DNA of 64,000 nt from Henckelia pumila (GCF_033568475.1 NC_133120.1:81134151-81198150), one strand, 5' to 3'; shown: positions 49,181 to 60,536, numbered from the stretch's first letter. Numbers and translations are program-made. The notes: a model not told the origin generated them from the letters alone.

Positions 49181-49337
49181 ATGCATCTCACTTTTTCCCG
49201 AACTTTAATTCTCCATTACTGAATGCAAGTGAGAATAAAGTCCACGTTTGGGGAAATAAATGAAGCTACGGTACTTTCCTGGTTGACCTTTGAAAATCTT
49301 GTGCACATATATAAAAAAATCCAATCATAATATAACT

Positions 49338-49371
49338 TATATTATATTATATTATATTATATTATATTATA
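49338..49371. repeat. (TTATA)n microsatellite
   Basis: About six to seven tandem TTATA units. Confidence 0.85.
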
Positions 49372-49731
49372 GAAATGTATATGACTGATAGGTTGACGAT
49401 GAAATTACAAAATTAATATAATCTCGACAAATATAATATATAATCGTGTGTGTAACTGTGTACATATAACATGTTTCTATATTTTATAATATCATATGGT
49501 TATGGTATATAATTTATGGTACAACTTATTTGATCCAGTTAAATAAACTAAGGAAAATGCGACATGCTACGTGTTACACATTCTACATGAAATTACCAAA
49601 TTATACATTCACTTTATTTGAAAAAATTCTTTCCAAAATACATCAAGAATATTTATGTAATATCAAGTGTAACGTGTAACCTTTCAATTATATTTTAGTT
49701 TTTGTGAAAAAGCAAACAAACACATCTATTT

Positions 49732-49952
49732 TTTTTTTGTGACGTGGGAACCCGCAGCCGCTATTTTTCGGTGTGCTCTGGGTAAACCCCGGACTAACGC
49801 AATAGCCTGCAAACTACGCTAGTCAGATAAACCACACTAGGCAAGCCCTGTGTGACAGGCTAGTCCAAGAAGAAGTTGTCACGGGAAATCGAACTTCTGA
49901 CCTATGACCAAAAATTCAACTACTCCACCAACTTGGACACCCTCTTGGAGGC
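49732..49952 (-). mobile_element. tRNA-derived SINE, full-length with target duplication
   Basis: Read on the minus strand it starts GAGGGTGTCCAAG, has an A-box-like AGTTGGTGGAG and a B-box-like GTTCGATTTCCC about 45 nt apart, and ends in an A tail (the T run at 49732-49739). It is flanked by a 17-bp direct repeat AACAAACACATCTATTT (49715-49731 and 49953-49969). These are the hallmarks of a SINE moved by LINE machinery. About 210 bp without tail. Confidence 0.88.
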
Positions 49953-50485
49953 AACAAACACATCTATTTGCAACGAGGTATGGTGGTCCGTATGGATGTA
50001 GTATATCATTTTTGAAAGCATAGAATTTTCCAACGCACAAGTTCCTGTGGACAGGGGGTGCGTTCATATCATGGCCAAACCCCAATAAAAATAATAATAA
50101 TAATGAAACTTTTCAAGATTTCGATTTATATTATTAAAATAAACTCGAAACACAAAATTTTAATGCAAAAATATTTGGCCTGTAGATGCAGCCACCCGCA
50201 CAGATACAAAATTACAAACTCCTTGGTTACACTATCAAAGTACATGCGTTGTGCGTAGTTATTAGTTTTGTTGTGGCTTTTTAACTGTTTCATAGAGTTC
50301 AGAAAAGACAAGATAATGCTGACAAAATCAGATAAAAACAGAGCACAAATTCTGGTTAAAAGCACCTACACCCTGCCCCCCCTCCAACTACCGTCTTTAA
50401 GGTGGCGCTGAAATTCATTCAGTTCTATTTACATATTCCATCTGGGCTTTCTCTTTTGTGGATGTTTTCTTGGGTTAAAGAATTG

Positions 50486-52113
50486 ATGGAGGAGAGCTTT
50501 TTGTGTCAGTGGAGTGTCTTTCCATCCATACTGGCTATTTTTCAATGGTGGGGTTTCAATGTCACAGTTATCATCATGAACAAGTGGATCTTTCGGGTAG
50601 GAAATAGGAATTCATCTGTTTGGTTTGCATATTTACAACTGATTTTTTGTTAAGTTTTCAAATTAAGGCATGTTTTACCATGGATCCCTTTTCTTTTCTG
50701 TTTGCCATAAGAGGATGAAAAACTTGCTAAATTTTCTAAAGAGAACCAAAAATGTACTCAAGTGATATTGTTTTTGTTAACACAATCCCTATCTATGTTT
50801 CTTGCACTTAAATTTATATTGTGATCATAATCTTGGTTGGTGTTGATGAAAATTTTCTGTTTTTTTTTTCTTCAGAAACTGGAGTTTCACTATCCATTGT
50901 CGGTGTCGTGTGTTCACTTCATATCATCTGCAATCGGTGCATACTTGGTAATCAAAGTGCTTAAACTCAAGCCGCTTGTTATCGTCGAACCCGGAGACCG
51001 ATGGTGGAGGATTTTTCCCATGTCCTCTATATTCTGTGTCAACATTGTCTTAGGAAATGTCAGCCTGAGATATATTCCTGTGTCGTTTATGCAAATCATC
51101 AAGTCTTTCACCCCTGCCACAACAGGTGAGTTTCCATAAACTATATCACATACTGCTCTAAATTGGTAATAATAAACTAGGCATCAAAGATTATAATTAT
51201 ATAACTCTCTATCTAAGAGTGTGGCTAAAAAGAGTACTAAGAAAACGCTTTTGACTTCATCTAAATATTCTTTTGACAGTTTTCTTGCAATGGCTAATCT
51301 GGAGAAAGCACTTCGACTGGCGAATATGGGTTTCACTGATTCCGATTGTGGGAGGGATTCTGTTCACGTCCATGACGGAGCTGAGTTTTAACACGATCGG
51401 ATTTTGTGCTGCTTTATTTGGCTGTCTCGCTACTTCTACCAAAACCATACTCGCGGAGTCTCTGTTGCATGGGTACAACTTCGACAGGTACCCAAGCTTG
51501 TTATTGAAGTTCCCTTTTCGTAGCAAGATTAGATTTTTTTCTCTTTATGTTCCTAAAAGTCGAGTTTGCCACCTGCAGCATAAACATGGTATACTACATG
51601 GCTCCATTTGCAACCATGATCTTGGCTTTACCAGCCTTGGTACTCGAAGGATCGGGGGTTATAGGATGGTTACATACGTGCCCCTCACTTTTCTTGTCCC
51701 TTGCCATCATTTTCGGATCCGGAGTTTTCGCCTTCTGCCTCAACTTTTCTATCTTTTATGTCATTCAAAACACAACAGCGGTGACCTTCAACGTTGCCGG
51801 AAATCTTAAGGTGTGTTGTGCCTCTCGAAACCGTCCCCCAGTCTCTCTTCTGAGAGGTTCATTAAGAAGCTCAACTATTTGTGAAATCTGATTTCTCATA
51901 TCATAACAGGTTGCGGTTGCTATTGCATGTTCGTGGCTCATATTTCGAAACCCGGTCTCTGTAATGAATATAGCTGGATGTGCCGCGACGCTCCTGGGGT
52001 GCACCTTCTACGGATACATAAGGCACATGCTCTCGCAGCAGACACAGGGAACCCCTCGGGCCAAAATGGAGTTCACTCCATTCGTTAACGAGAAATTAAA
52101 TGACAAAGTATGA
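50486..52113 (+). CDS. Golgi UDP-galactose/GONST5-type nucleotide-sugar transporter, 5 exons, 334 aa
   Basis: A member of the NST/triose-phosphate translocator family that exchanges cytosolic UDP-sugar for UMP across the Golgi membrane to feed wall-polysaccharide and glycan synthesis. Exons: 50486-50596, 50876-51125, 51280-51487, 51579-51810 and 51910-52113, all with GT-AG introns. Phases join into 1005 nt. Segments: WWGFNVTVIIMNKWIFRKLEFHYPLSVSCVHF at the N terminus, GNVSLRYIPVSFMQIIKSFTPATTVFLQWLIWRK, LFGCLATSTKTILAESLLHGYNFDSINMVYYMAP and TAVTFNVAGNLKVAVAIACSWLIFRNP. About ten hydrophobic segments and a short polar C-terminal tail follow. Closest in memory are Arabidopsis UDP-GALT1 (At1g77610) and GONST5 (At1g21870). 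The substrate is inferred from family only. The start ATG gives the family's short N terminus (MEES). Confidence 0.94.
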
Positions 52114-52760
52114 ATCTTGCGCATGAGGTTGGCATAGGAAAATGGAGGTGGTAGATATTTACTGTAGAAATGACGAACAATTTGCATCAGATTTACCAGA
52201 GTTCAGTTCAAGAAAATATATAATGCATATTACTTTCAAGAATTTTATTTCACCGATGTAAGACATCTTAACACACTCACAGAAATGAACATCTAGAGCA
52301 TGAAAATATCAACGAAAAACACAATTATGAGCAGTTCAATATATAACGATGAGTTTGGACTCTGACATCATGTTAAAAATTATGAATGAAAAAATGGGGC
52401 TCAAAATATTTTTCTGTGCTATGTGTAGACTAGCTGTTGCACACAAGATTGGATTTTTTTATTTCTCAACCAAAAAGAAATAATCTAAGAATAAAAATCA
52501 CTCCAACATATGAGGCGGCTAATAGAGTAGTGCGCTCTTTAACCGGAAAGCTTTTGAGTTCCCTTCGGTTGTAGAATGGTTCATTGGTGACATTCCAATT
52601 TGGCTTAGCACAATTGTATCTCAAGACATTGTGGTTTAATATTATTGTTAACCTTCAAAAAAAGAACTAAAAAAACTAATAAAGAAGATAATCCAATGGG
52701 ACGAGGAGAAAATTGTGAGATTCTGACATGAAAGATTTCGAATTTTATATAAAAAAAAGA
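52114..52760. other. 3' UTR of transporter and spacer
   Basis: AT-rich, with no ORF or repeat that I can place. Confidence 0.5.
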
Positions 52761-53379
52761 TTATATTGGATTTGGTAACAGAACAAGCAAGACATCCTAT
52801 ATGGCACTGTGAAGACTAGAGTTGACTTGAATTAGTTGGTGATCAATGGATAAGATGTATCTTGAAGACTAATATTGATTCAATGGTTATAATTGGTCAT
52901 TAAGTTAGTTGCTTGGCGGTTAAGCTGGTTTAAAAGGGTATTTTGAGATCAAAAGATACAACGATACACGAAGCAACTCTCTGCTGATTTTTTCATCATC
53001 TCTCTCAATCGTATCCCAAGAAAAACAACAGCAGCTCACCTTGATTCAAGGGTCATTTCTGGAGTTAGCTATCAGCTGTGCTATGAGTATCAAGAATTGA
53101 TTCTAGTGTAGTGTTGAGCTTTGTATTTTGTTCCGTTCTTTCTGATTATTCGTGTGTTGAGATTGAAAGGGGATTGTAACGATTGAACGTTGATTGATTC
53201 ATAGTGAATTCATATTGGTGAATCCCAGAACCTTGGATGTAGGATTGGTTGATAATCCGAACCAAGTAAATCCTTTTGCGTTTCCTGTTTTCATTTTCGT
53301 TCTTGTTCTTGATTGATGCTGTGAAACTTGTTTACGGTATTGGTTTTATTCTGGTGTTTGAATTATAACAAGTGGTATC

Positions 53380-56061
53380 TGAAACGACCCTAACTCTCTA
53401 ATAAATAAATATGCGGAAATTTTTTTTTTTTTTTATACTACTAAATAAATATAAGTACATATATGCCCATACATATATGCACCAAATAAAAATACTAAAA
53501 ATAAATTCATGACTAAATAAATAAACAATTTGAATACTTAAATAAAATGCATTCTTAAAAATAATTAAACAACTGAGTCAACCCTAGAATTAAAAATATA
53601 CTGCATAAATAAAATAAATAAAAATGTGCATGCACTAAAATATTTAATAAAATATTTCAAACACCTCAACCCAAATAAAATAATAAAATGTATCATAAGA
53701 CATCAGCACGGTGACTCAGAAGCTGTCACGGTCACGGGGCTACTGCAGCGCTGCTCATACATCCTCACCACCGGTAGGAGTAACCTGCTCCTCTATGTAC
53801 TCACCTGCACCATATCAGTGTAGTGAGCCTAGAGGCCCAACATGCATACTAACAAGGGTTTAAAATAATTTAAATCACTTTAATACTAATACATACATAT
53901 ACATGAATGAGCATGCTTAAAAATTTACATAACATAACTAACATAAATAAACATACATAACATACATAATATCATACATACATAAGTTGTTGAGCATTTA
54001 TTTTCTGAACATCGAATGGTCCTATCCGTAAGTGTGACCCATAGTGCGACTGATCAGTCTAAAAAACCATCGTACGAGGCTGGTGGCGAACCACCCATAC
54101 ATAAATGGCAGAAAACTGCCCATACATAAATGGCAGAAACTGCCCATACATAAATGGCCACACTACTTCAATTTCCACCTAAAATATTTTATTTGCTCAA
54201 CCATAGGAATTAAATCATAGCATAAAAATTGATTTCATGAATGCATGTACTTAAATAAATTGTGTGTCCTTCATATATATTTAATTTAATTTTTCTTACT
54301 AACATATAAATATTAAAATAACTTAAATGCATAAAAATAATTAAATATATAATCAGGACACATGCAATTTTCTCATGGTTTGATACAGCTGCTGGCCCTA
54401 GACATGCAAGCCCATTAACTTAAGACTTGGCCCAATGAATCAACCAAAGCCCATTAAGACTAAATTAGGCCCAATAACACTGTCCCTGGCCCACTGGGCC
54501 CTAAAGTCCAATAACAGGCCCAATAACTTTCATGGGCTCCCAAGCCCATAAAAATTTCTGGCCAACTTAAAAATTTAAATAAAAATTATTAAAGCCCAAA
54601 AATAAACAAAATAACCCAAAATAATTTAATGGACCCTAAATAAATTAAATGGTACTAATTAAATTTTTGGGAATTTAATTAGTCCATTTAATTCCTAATT
54701 AACTTAAAAACTTAAAAATAAAAATACCCGAGCCCAATTAAAATAACCCGGACCCGGACCCACTTAAATTAACCCATATTATTTTAGACCCGACCCGGAC
54801 CACTTGACCCGACCCGGACCCACCATAAACCCTAGAACCCGAAACCCTAACTATCCTACTCCTCTCGGCCGCCGAAGCTTGAGCAGCAGGCCTTCCCGGC
54901 CTGCTGCAGCCTAGCTCCGGCCGCCGTGGCCGGAGCCCCGCCGGCAGGACCTCCCCAGGGTCCTGCCGGTTCGAACCACTCCCTGGTCCGAACCCCATGC
55001 TGCCCCCCACGTTGAACCCGATGCTTCCAAACCTAAACCCTAAACTGCTACACGGCCGAACACATTGCTGAACAAGGTGACCACCTGGGCTCGTTTGGCT
55101 CGAACCACTCGAGCCACTCGAGCCCAGACCACGTTCCCACACCCCCGGAGGCCTAGCCATCAGCCGAACCATGCATGGAGAGAAAGAAATCGTGAGCATG
55201 CCATAAAATTCGAAGCACAAGGCACCAACAACAAAAAGAATCGATTTTCTGAAAATAGCTTAAAGGAATTTCGATGTCTACTATAATCCATATAATATAT
55301 ACTGATATTGTTCGAAAATAGGAAAGAATTCATGCCTTTCACCGTAGATGACGAGAAAACACGAGCGTGGGACGGTTCCGGGACGACGGGCGACGACAAA
55401 CCGACCAAGAACTTGAAAGAATCGGCTATGGAACCCCTTGGATGTGGCTATCTGATGAAGAAGAGGAAGACAAGGGATGGGGGTGACGGCTAATGCTAAG
55501 AGGGAAAGAGTGATCGGCTAGAATAGGGTTTTAGGTAGAATAGGTTTTATTTTTAGGTTAATTAGAATATAGGTTAAATAATTAAATAAAAAGGTTTTAA
55601 ATAATTAATATACAACTTAAACTCTTAATTGAACATTTAAAAATCTGATAACATAAATAAAAATCTCGAAATAATAATTTAGGGAAATTTTAAAAATACT
55701 AACAAGTCAATATTTTGACTAATTTTGGATAAAAAAGACCCCTACAATTAAATAAAATTAAATACCTAAAATTTTGAGATAATAAAAACTCAAAATAATA
55801 ATTTAAGGCTCTAAAAAGGCTCATAAAATAATTTGGCTAGAAAGTTGTCATCTCGTCCGTCCACGGTCCCGTCTACGCGATTAAATAATAAAAATACTAA
55901 AAATCATAAAAATCACTAATTATGGGTTAAATGCTTAAAAATAACTTAAATCATGCATAAATAATTCACATAATTATTTAACCCATAAATCATAAATTTA
56001 AATAATTAAATATCCTAATTATGCAGGCGGATTTATGTAATTAAAAATACCGGGTGTTACA
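53380..56061 (-). repeat. 3' LTR of young Tekay-like element
   Basis: Minus-strand TGTAACACCC...TTTCA. It carries the inverted set of TTCG hairpins at 54082-54144 (GGTGG-TTCG-CCACC, then GGCAG/CTGCC twice), the triple GC hairpin at 54883-54969 and the GGACCGTGGACGG motif at about 55858-55875. ORFs of up to 160 codons here are duplicated exactly in the other LTR and have no domain. Confidence 0.95.
54883..54969 (-). repeat. GC-rich triple hairpin in LTR
   Basis: 54883-54907 has stem GCAGCAGGCC with a 5-nt loop. 54914-54936 has stem GCTCCGGCC with a 5-nt loop. 54941-54969 has stem CCGGCAGGACC with a 7-nt loop. All pair perfectly. The identical set is at 62039-62125 in the other LTR. Confidence 0.8.
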
Positions 56062-56106
56062 ATTCTCCCCCCCTTAAATTGAATTTCGTCCTCGAAATTA
56101 AAGTAC

Positions 56107-59100
56107 TTACCCGAACAACTCCGGGTAGCGAGTCCTCATATCCTCCTCGGTCTCCCAAGTAGCTTCCTCCTTCGAGTGATTCAGCCACTGGACTCTGACC
56201 ATCGGTATGACCCGCGTCCTAAGCCTCCGCTCCTCTCTAGCCAAGATCCGCACTGGTCTCTCCTCGTATACAAGATCTGGTGGCAACTGTAAGGGCTCGA
56301 AATCCAACACATGCGACGGATTGGAGACATATCTCCGAAGCATGGATACATGGAAAACGTTGTGCACTGCCGCTAGCCCTGGAGGTAGAGCTAAACGATA
56401 GGCCAACGTGCCAACTCGCTCCAAGATCTCGAATGGCCCTATATATCTCGGATTAAGCTTGCCTCTCCGCCCAAAACGCGCTACTCCCTTCATAGGTGAC
56501 ACTTTCAAGAATACGTGATCACCTACCGCGAACTCCAAATCGCGTCGTCTGGCATCTGCATAACTCTTCCAAAACGCTGAGGTGAATCTCGGATCTCTGT
56601 CTGAAACGATAGACACTGGTATGCCATGCAGTCGAACAATCTCTCGGATGTAAAGCTCTGCATACTGTGTCAAAGTGTAAGTAGTCCTTACCGGCAATAA
56701 ATGAGCTGACTTGGTGAGTCTATCCACAATCACCCAAATCGCTGTACACCCTCTGGTACTCCTCGGTAAGCCAACTACAAAGTCCATCGTAATATTCTCC
56801 CATTTCCATTCCAGAATAGGGAGAGGTCTAAGAAGTCCTGCTGGACGCTGATGCTCTGCTTTGACTTGCTGACAAGTCAAGCACTCTGACACCACTCTCC
56901 CGATGTCACTCTTCATCCCAGGCCACCAATACAATAACTGCAAGTCTCGGTACATCTTCGTACTTCCGGGGTGAATGGAGTACGGAGATGCATGAGCCTC
57001 TGCTAGAATCTCGGCTCTCAACTGATCAACGTTCGGTACCCACATCCTCCCACGGTACTGAACGATGCCATCCTCCACTGTATACAAGAGATTACCTCTG
57101 GCCTCATCTCTCTGTCTCCATCGCTGTAGCTCCTCATCAGTGGACTGTCCCTCTCTAATCCGATCTCTCAAAACTGGCTGCACCGTCAACACTGACAAGC
57201 TCGGTGCATGGCCGCTCGGATAGCACTCCAAACCAAATCTCTGAATCTCGGTCTGTAGTGGTAACTGCACAGTCAAACATGATACCACTGACGACTTCCG
57301 ACTCAAAGCATCTGCCACTACATTAGCCTTACCCGGATGGTAGCTAATGTCACAATCATAATCCTTAACAAGCTCAAGCCATCTGCGCTGCCTCATGTTC
57401 AACTCCTTCTGGGTGAAGAAGTACTTGAGGCTCTTGTGGTCGGTGAAAATCTTGCACTTCTCGCCGTAAAGATAGTGCCTCCAGATTTTCAACGCAAATA
57501 CCACTGCTGCAAGCTCCAAATCATGCGTCGGATAGTTCTGCTCATGAATCTTCAACTGACGCGACGCATATGCGATAACTCTGCCACTCTGCATAAGTAC
57601 CGCGCCCAAACCAAGCTTGGACGCGTCGGTGTACACCACTAACTCCTCATGTGGCACTGTCATAGCTAACACCGGTGCTGAAGTAAGTGCATCCTTCAGC
57701 TGATCAAAACTCCTCTGACAATCTGGACTCCAACTATACTTCGCGTTCTTCTTGGTCAAGGAAGTCAAGGGTACTGCAATAGAGGAAAAACCCTTGATGA
57801 ACTTCCTATAGTATCCTGCTAAACCCAAGAAGCTACGAATCTCCGAAGCATTCTTTGGAATCCCCCAATCCCTCACTGCCTGCACCTTGGACTGATCCAC
57901 TGCAATCCCATCTCTAGAAATAATGTGGCCTAGAAACGCCACCTGCTCCAACCAAAACTCACACTTACTGAACTTTGCAAACAGTCGATGCTCTCTCAAA
58001 GTCTGCAAGGCTGTATGCAAGTGCTGTGTATGCTCCTCAATGCTCCTCGAGTAGATCAATATGTCATCAATAAATACAATGACAAACTGATCTAGATACG
58101 GCTGGAAGACACGATGCATGAGATCCATAAAAACTGCTGGAGCATTGGTCAACCCAAAGGGCATCACCAAAAACTCATAGTGCCCATACCGTGTCCTAAA
58201 GGCAGTCTTAGACACGTCTGAATCTCTGACTCTCAGCTGATGGTAACCAGATCGCAGATCGATCTTGGAGAATACCGAAGCTCCCTGCAACTGATCGAAT
58301 AAATCCTCTATCCTCGGTAGTGGATACTTATTCTTCACTGTGACTCTGTTGAGCTCTCGGTAGTCGATGCACAATCTCATGCTGCCGTCCTTCTTCTTCA
58401 CAAACAACACTGGAGCTTCCCATGGAGAAAAGCTAGGACGAACAAAGCCCTTCTCCAACAGCTCCTGAATCTGCTCCTTCAACTCTCTCATCTCTGTAGG
58501 AGCAAGTCGATACGGTGCCTTAGAGATAGGCACAGTATCCGGCAACAACTCAATACTGAACTCCACCTCTCTCACTGGTGGAACTCCTGCAACATCGTCA
58601 GGAAAAACATCTGGATAGTCACGTACCACCTCTATATCTGATAAAGATCTGCTAGAAATGTCTGAGGTAGTGACCACACTAGCAAGAAAACCCTGACATC
58701 CATGGCGCAATAGTTTCCTCGCACGAACAAGTGATATCATCTGAGGAATACTGCTAGACTGAGATGCAAAGAAAGTAAACATCTCGCCTCCTGCTGGCTT
58801 CACTGACACTGTCCTACGTCGGAAATCAATCGAAGCTCCATTAACTGATAGCCAGTCCATACCCAAAATCAAGTCAAACCCAGTCAATGGAAGAACCACT
58901 AGATCTGCTCGAATGGAGTGTCCCTGCAACTCCAATTCCAGATCCCTGATGACACTAGTGGTAGTGATAATCTGTCCGGATGGCATGGTAACATCGTAAC
59001 CACTGTCTACAACCTCTGGTGTAATGCCTATCCGTCTGATAAAATCCCGGGAGATAAACGAATGCGTGGCTCCTGAATCTAGCAACGCAAACGTGGAGTT

Positions 59101-59120
59101 GCCTCCAACTAGAATTCTCC
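56107..59120 (-). CDS. Tekay-like pol: protease, RT, RNase H, integrase (deleted), chromodomain-like tail
   Basis: Open without a stop as the downstream exon of gag-pol (the same frame stays open upstream to an ATG at 59148, giving 1013 codons). In that numbering: protease [10 protein letters not shown] at 22-31; RT with [10 protein letters not shown] at 257-266 and the catalytic FIDD at 359-362; RNase H starting VVYTDAS (about 504). The integrase zinc finger follows with H719, H726, C756 and C759, then core aspartates D789 (TMDF) and D850 (IVSDRDPRF). After FWK (861) the sequence jumps to [12 protein letters not shown], so the third catalytic residue (Glu, in QTDGQSERV, present in the copy at 26115-26140) and about 130 residues are gone in frame. 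The GPFEIL and chromodomain-like end ([16 protein letters not shown]) remain. Integration in trans would be needed unless the loss came after insertion. Confidence 0.93.
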
Positions 59121-59314
59121 CTGCACGCAGAAATTCCCAACAATTCATCCCACTACGCTCCCAAGGTTAAAACACTACAATCCTTAATTCTAATCACAAG
59201 GAAACAAAATTCCTATTCTAGCATGCTGATAATTAAACTCATGCAATTGACATTCAGATATAATCATCATAAACAAAAGCAAAGTATTGAAAAAGTTCTA
59301 GGGGTTAGGTATAC
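59121..59314 (-). other. Proposed gag-pol intron (194 nt)
   Basis: Minus strand: donor ACCG|GTATAC at 59314, acceptor ATTTCTGCGTGCAG|GG ending at 59121, T-rich 3' part and TTTTAAC as a possible branch site. Splicing joins gag codon 350 plus one base to pol and keeps a Gly codon. Unspliced RNA ends gag five codons later (GIPNP, stop). Confidence 0.68.
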
Positions 59315-60365
59315 CGGTGATCAAGGAGGTATCTGGGTCTGCCTCCTCTGCCTGCATCACGTAAACTCGCCCACTGACATTCTGCCTCTGCGGGCAGTTG
59401 GCAATCTGATGCCCTGGCTCCTTGCAGCGATAGCAGACTCCTGCTCCCAAAAGACACTGCCCGGAATGCATCTTCTGGCACTTCGGACACACTGGATATC
59501 TCCCTGGAGTAGGGGCCCCGCCCCTAGTCTGCTGCTGTGGCTTCCCCTGAGGCCTCTGCTGATTCGGGCCCTTAGATGGCCCTGTAGACTGCTTCTTCGC
59601 AGGTGGCTGCGAAGATGGTCGCTGATACCCTGTCTGCACAAACTGCCTCTTACCCTGCTGCTCTCTCTGTATCTCCCTCCGTCCCTCCTCGGAACGCAAG
59701 GCCCTGCTGACTGCAGACTCATAGGTAAAGACGTCTGCCATACGTACGTCATGTCTAATCTCAGCCCTCAGGCCCTCAACAAACTGTCGCAGCTTCTCCT
59801 GCGGACTATCAGCAATCATGGGCACAAAATGACAGCCCCTCTCATACTGGCTCACATACTCAACCACAGATCTGTCCCCCTGACGGAGACTCATGAACTC
59901 TCGGATCATGCGACTGCGCACGTCCTCAGTGAAATACTTGGCGTAGAAGATACGCCTGAACTCAGCCCACGTCAGTGTAGGTAGATGGACTCCTCTGACT
60001 GCACCCTCCCACCAAAGGGCTGCATCGCCTCGCATCATATACGTAGCACAGCTCACCCTGTCGGCGTCTGTGATCCCCATATAGTCGAAGATGGACTCAA
60101 GAGAGCGAATCCATCCCTCAGCCACCAACGGATCGGTGGTCCCCAAAAACTCCTTAGGCCCCTTCTTCTGGAACCTCTCTGCGACGTCCTCCTCGTGGGA
60201 CAGTCTGGGACGGGCAGCCTGCTGCTCCAACAGAGCAGTAATACCCGCCATCATCGTGGCACTGGCCTGCTCCAGTGCTGTCATGGGGTGCTGCTGAGGT
60301 GGCGGTGGAGGTGGAGGTCTCCCACGTCGATTCACCTGTCTGGGAGGCATTCTGCATCGCCACAT
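59298..60365 (-). CDS. Tekay-like gag, 355 aa (unspliced form)
   Basis: A capsid/nucleocapsid precursor that packages element RNA. It has a Pro-rich start (MPPRQVNRRGRPPPPP), retro-gag domain at about residues 65-235 (GWIRSLESIFDYM, CATYMMRGDAALWWEGA, FRRIFYAKYFTEDVRSRMIREFMSL) and a basic Gln/Pro-rich linker. A CCHC zinc knuckle follows with C311, C314, H319 and C324. An ATG 18 nt into the ORF (MPPRQ) may be the real start. The frame ends GIPNP and a stop just inside the proposed intron. Confidence 0.92.
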   Translation of the reverse strand: MWRCRMPPRQVNRRGRPPPPPPPQQHPMTALEQASATMMAGITALLEQQAARPRLSHEEDVAERFQKKGPKEFLGTTDPLVAEGWIRSLESIFDYMGITDADRVSCATYMMRGDAALWWEGAVRGVHLPTLTWAEFRRIFYAKYFTEDVRSRMIREFMSLRQGDRSVVEYVSQYERGCHFVPMIADSPQEKLRQFVEGLRAEIRHDVRMADVFTYESAVSRALRSEEGRREIQREQQGKRQFVQTGYQRPSSQPPAKKQSTGPSKGPNQQRPQGKPQQQTRGGAPTPGRYPVCPKCQKMHSGQCLLGAGVCYRCKEPGHQIANCPQRQNVSGRVYVMQAEEADPDTSLITGIPNP

Positions 60366-60522
60366 ATTTATTTACATAAATCGCCATGCATAACTAAGTG
60401 TTTAAAATTAAGGCTAACTTAAATTCTAGAAATTTAAATCATACTATAAACATTTAAAACTTACAGACCGGTAGCGTGGATTTCTGAGCTCGCAAAGCAG
60501 TAGTGACCCCTCCAAGGACCGT

Positions 60523-60534
60523 GCTCTGATACCA
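60523..60534 (-). other. Primer-binding site (tRNA-iMet type)
   Basis: Minus-strand TGGTATCAGAGC, two bases from the 5' LTR at 60537. Confidence 0.88.
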
Positions 60535-60536
60535 AC

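Noticed and set aside
54738-55220. 160-codon minus-strand ORF (and 61894-62400) in the Tekay LTR
   Set aside because: It lies in the GC-rich LTR segment, is duplicated only because the LTRs are, has no domain, and is not conserved in the other family A LTRs.
59223-60422. Long plus-strand ORFs (253 and 145 codons) opposite gag
   Set aside because: Antisense shadows of the high-GC gag coding sequence; no recognisable domain.
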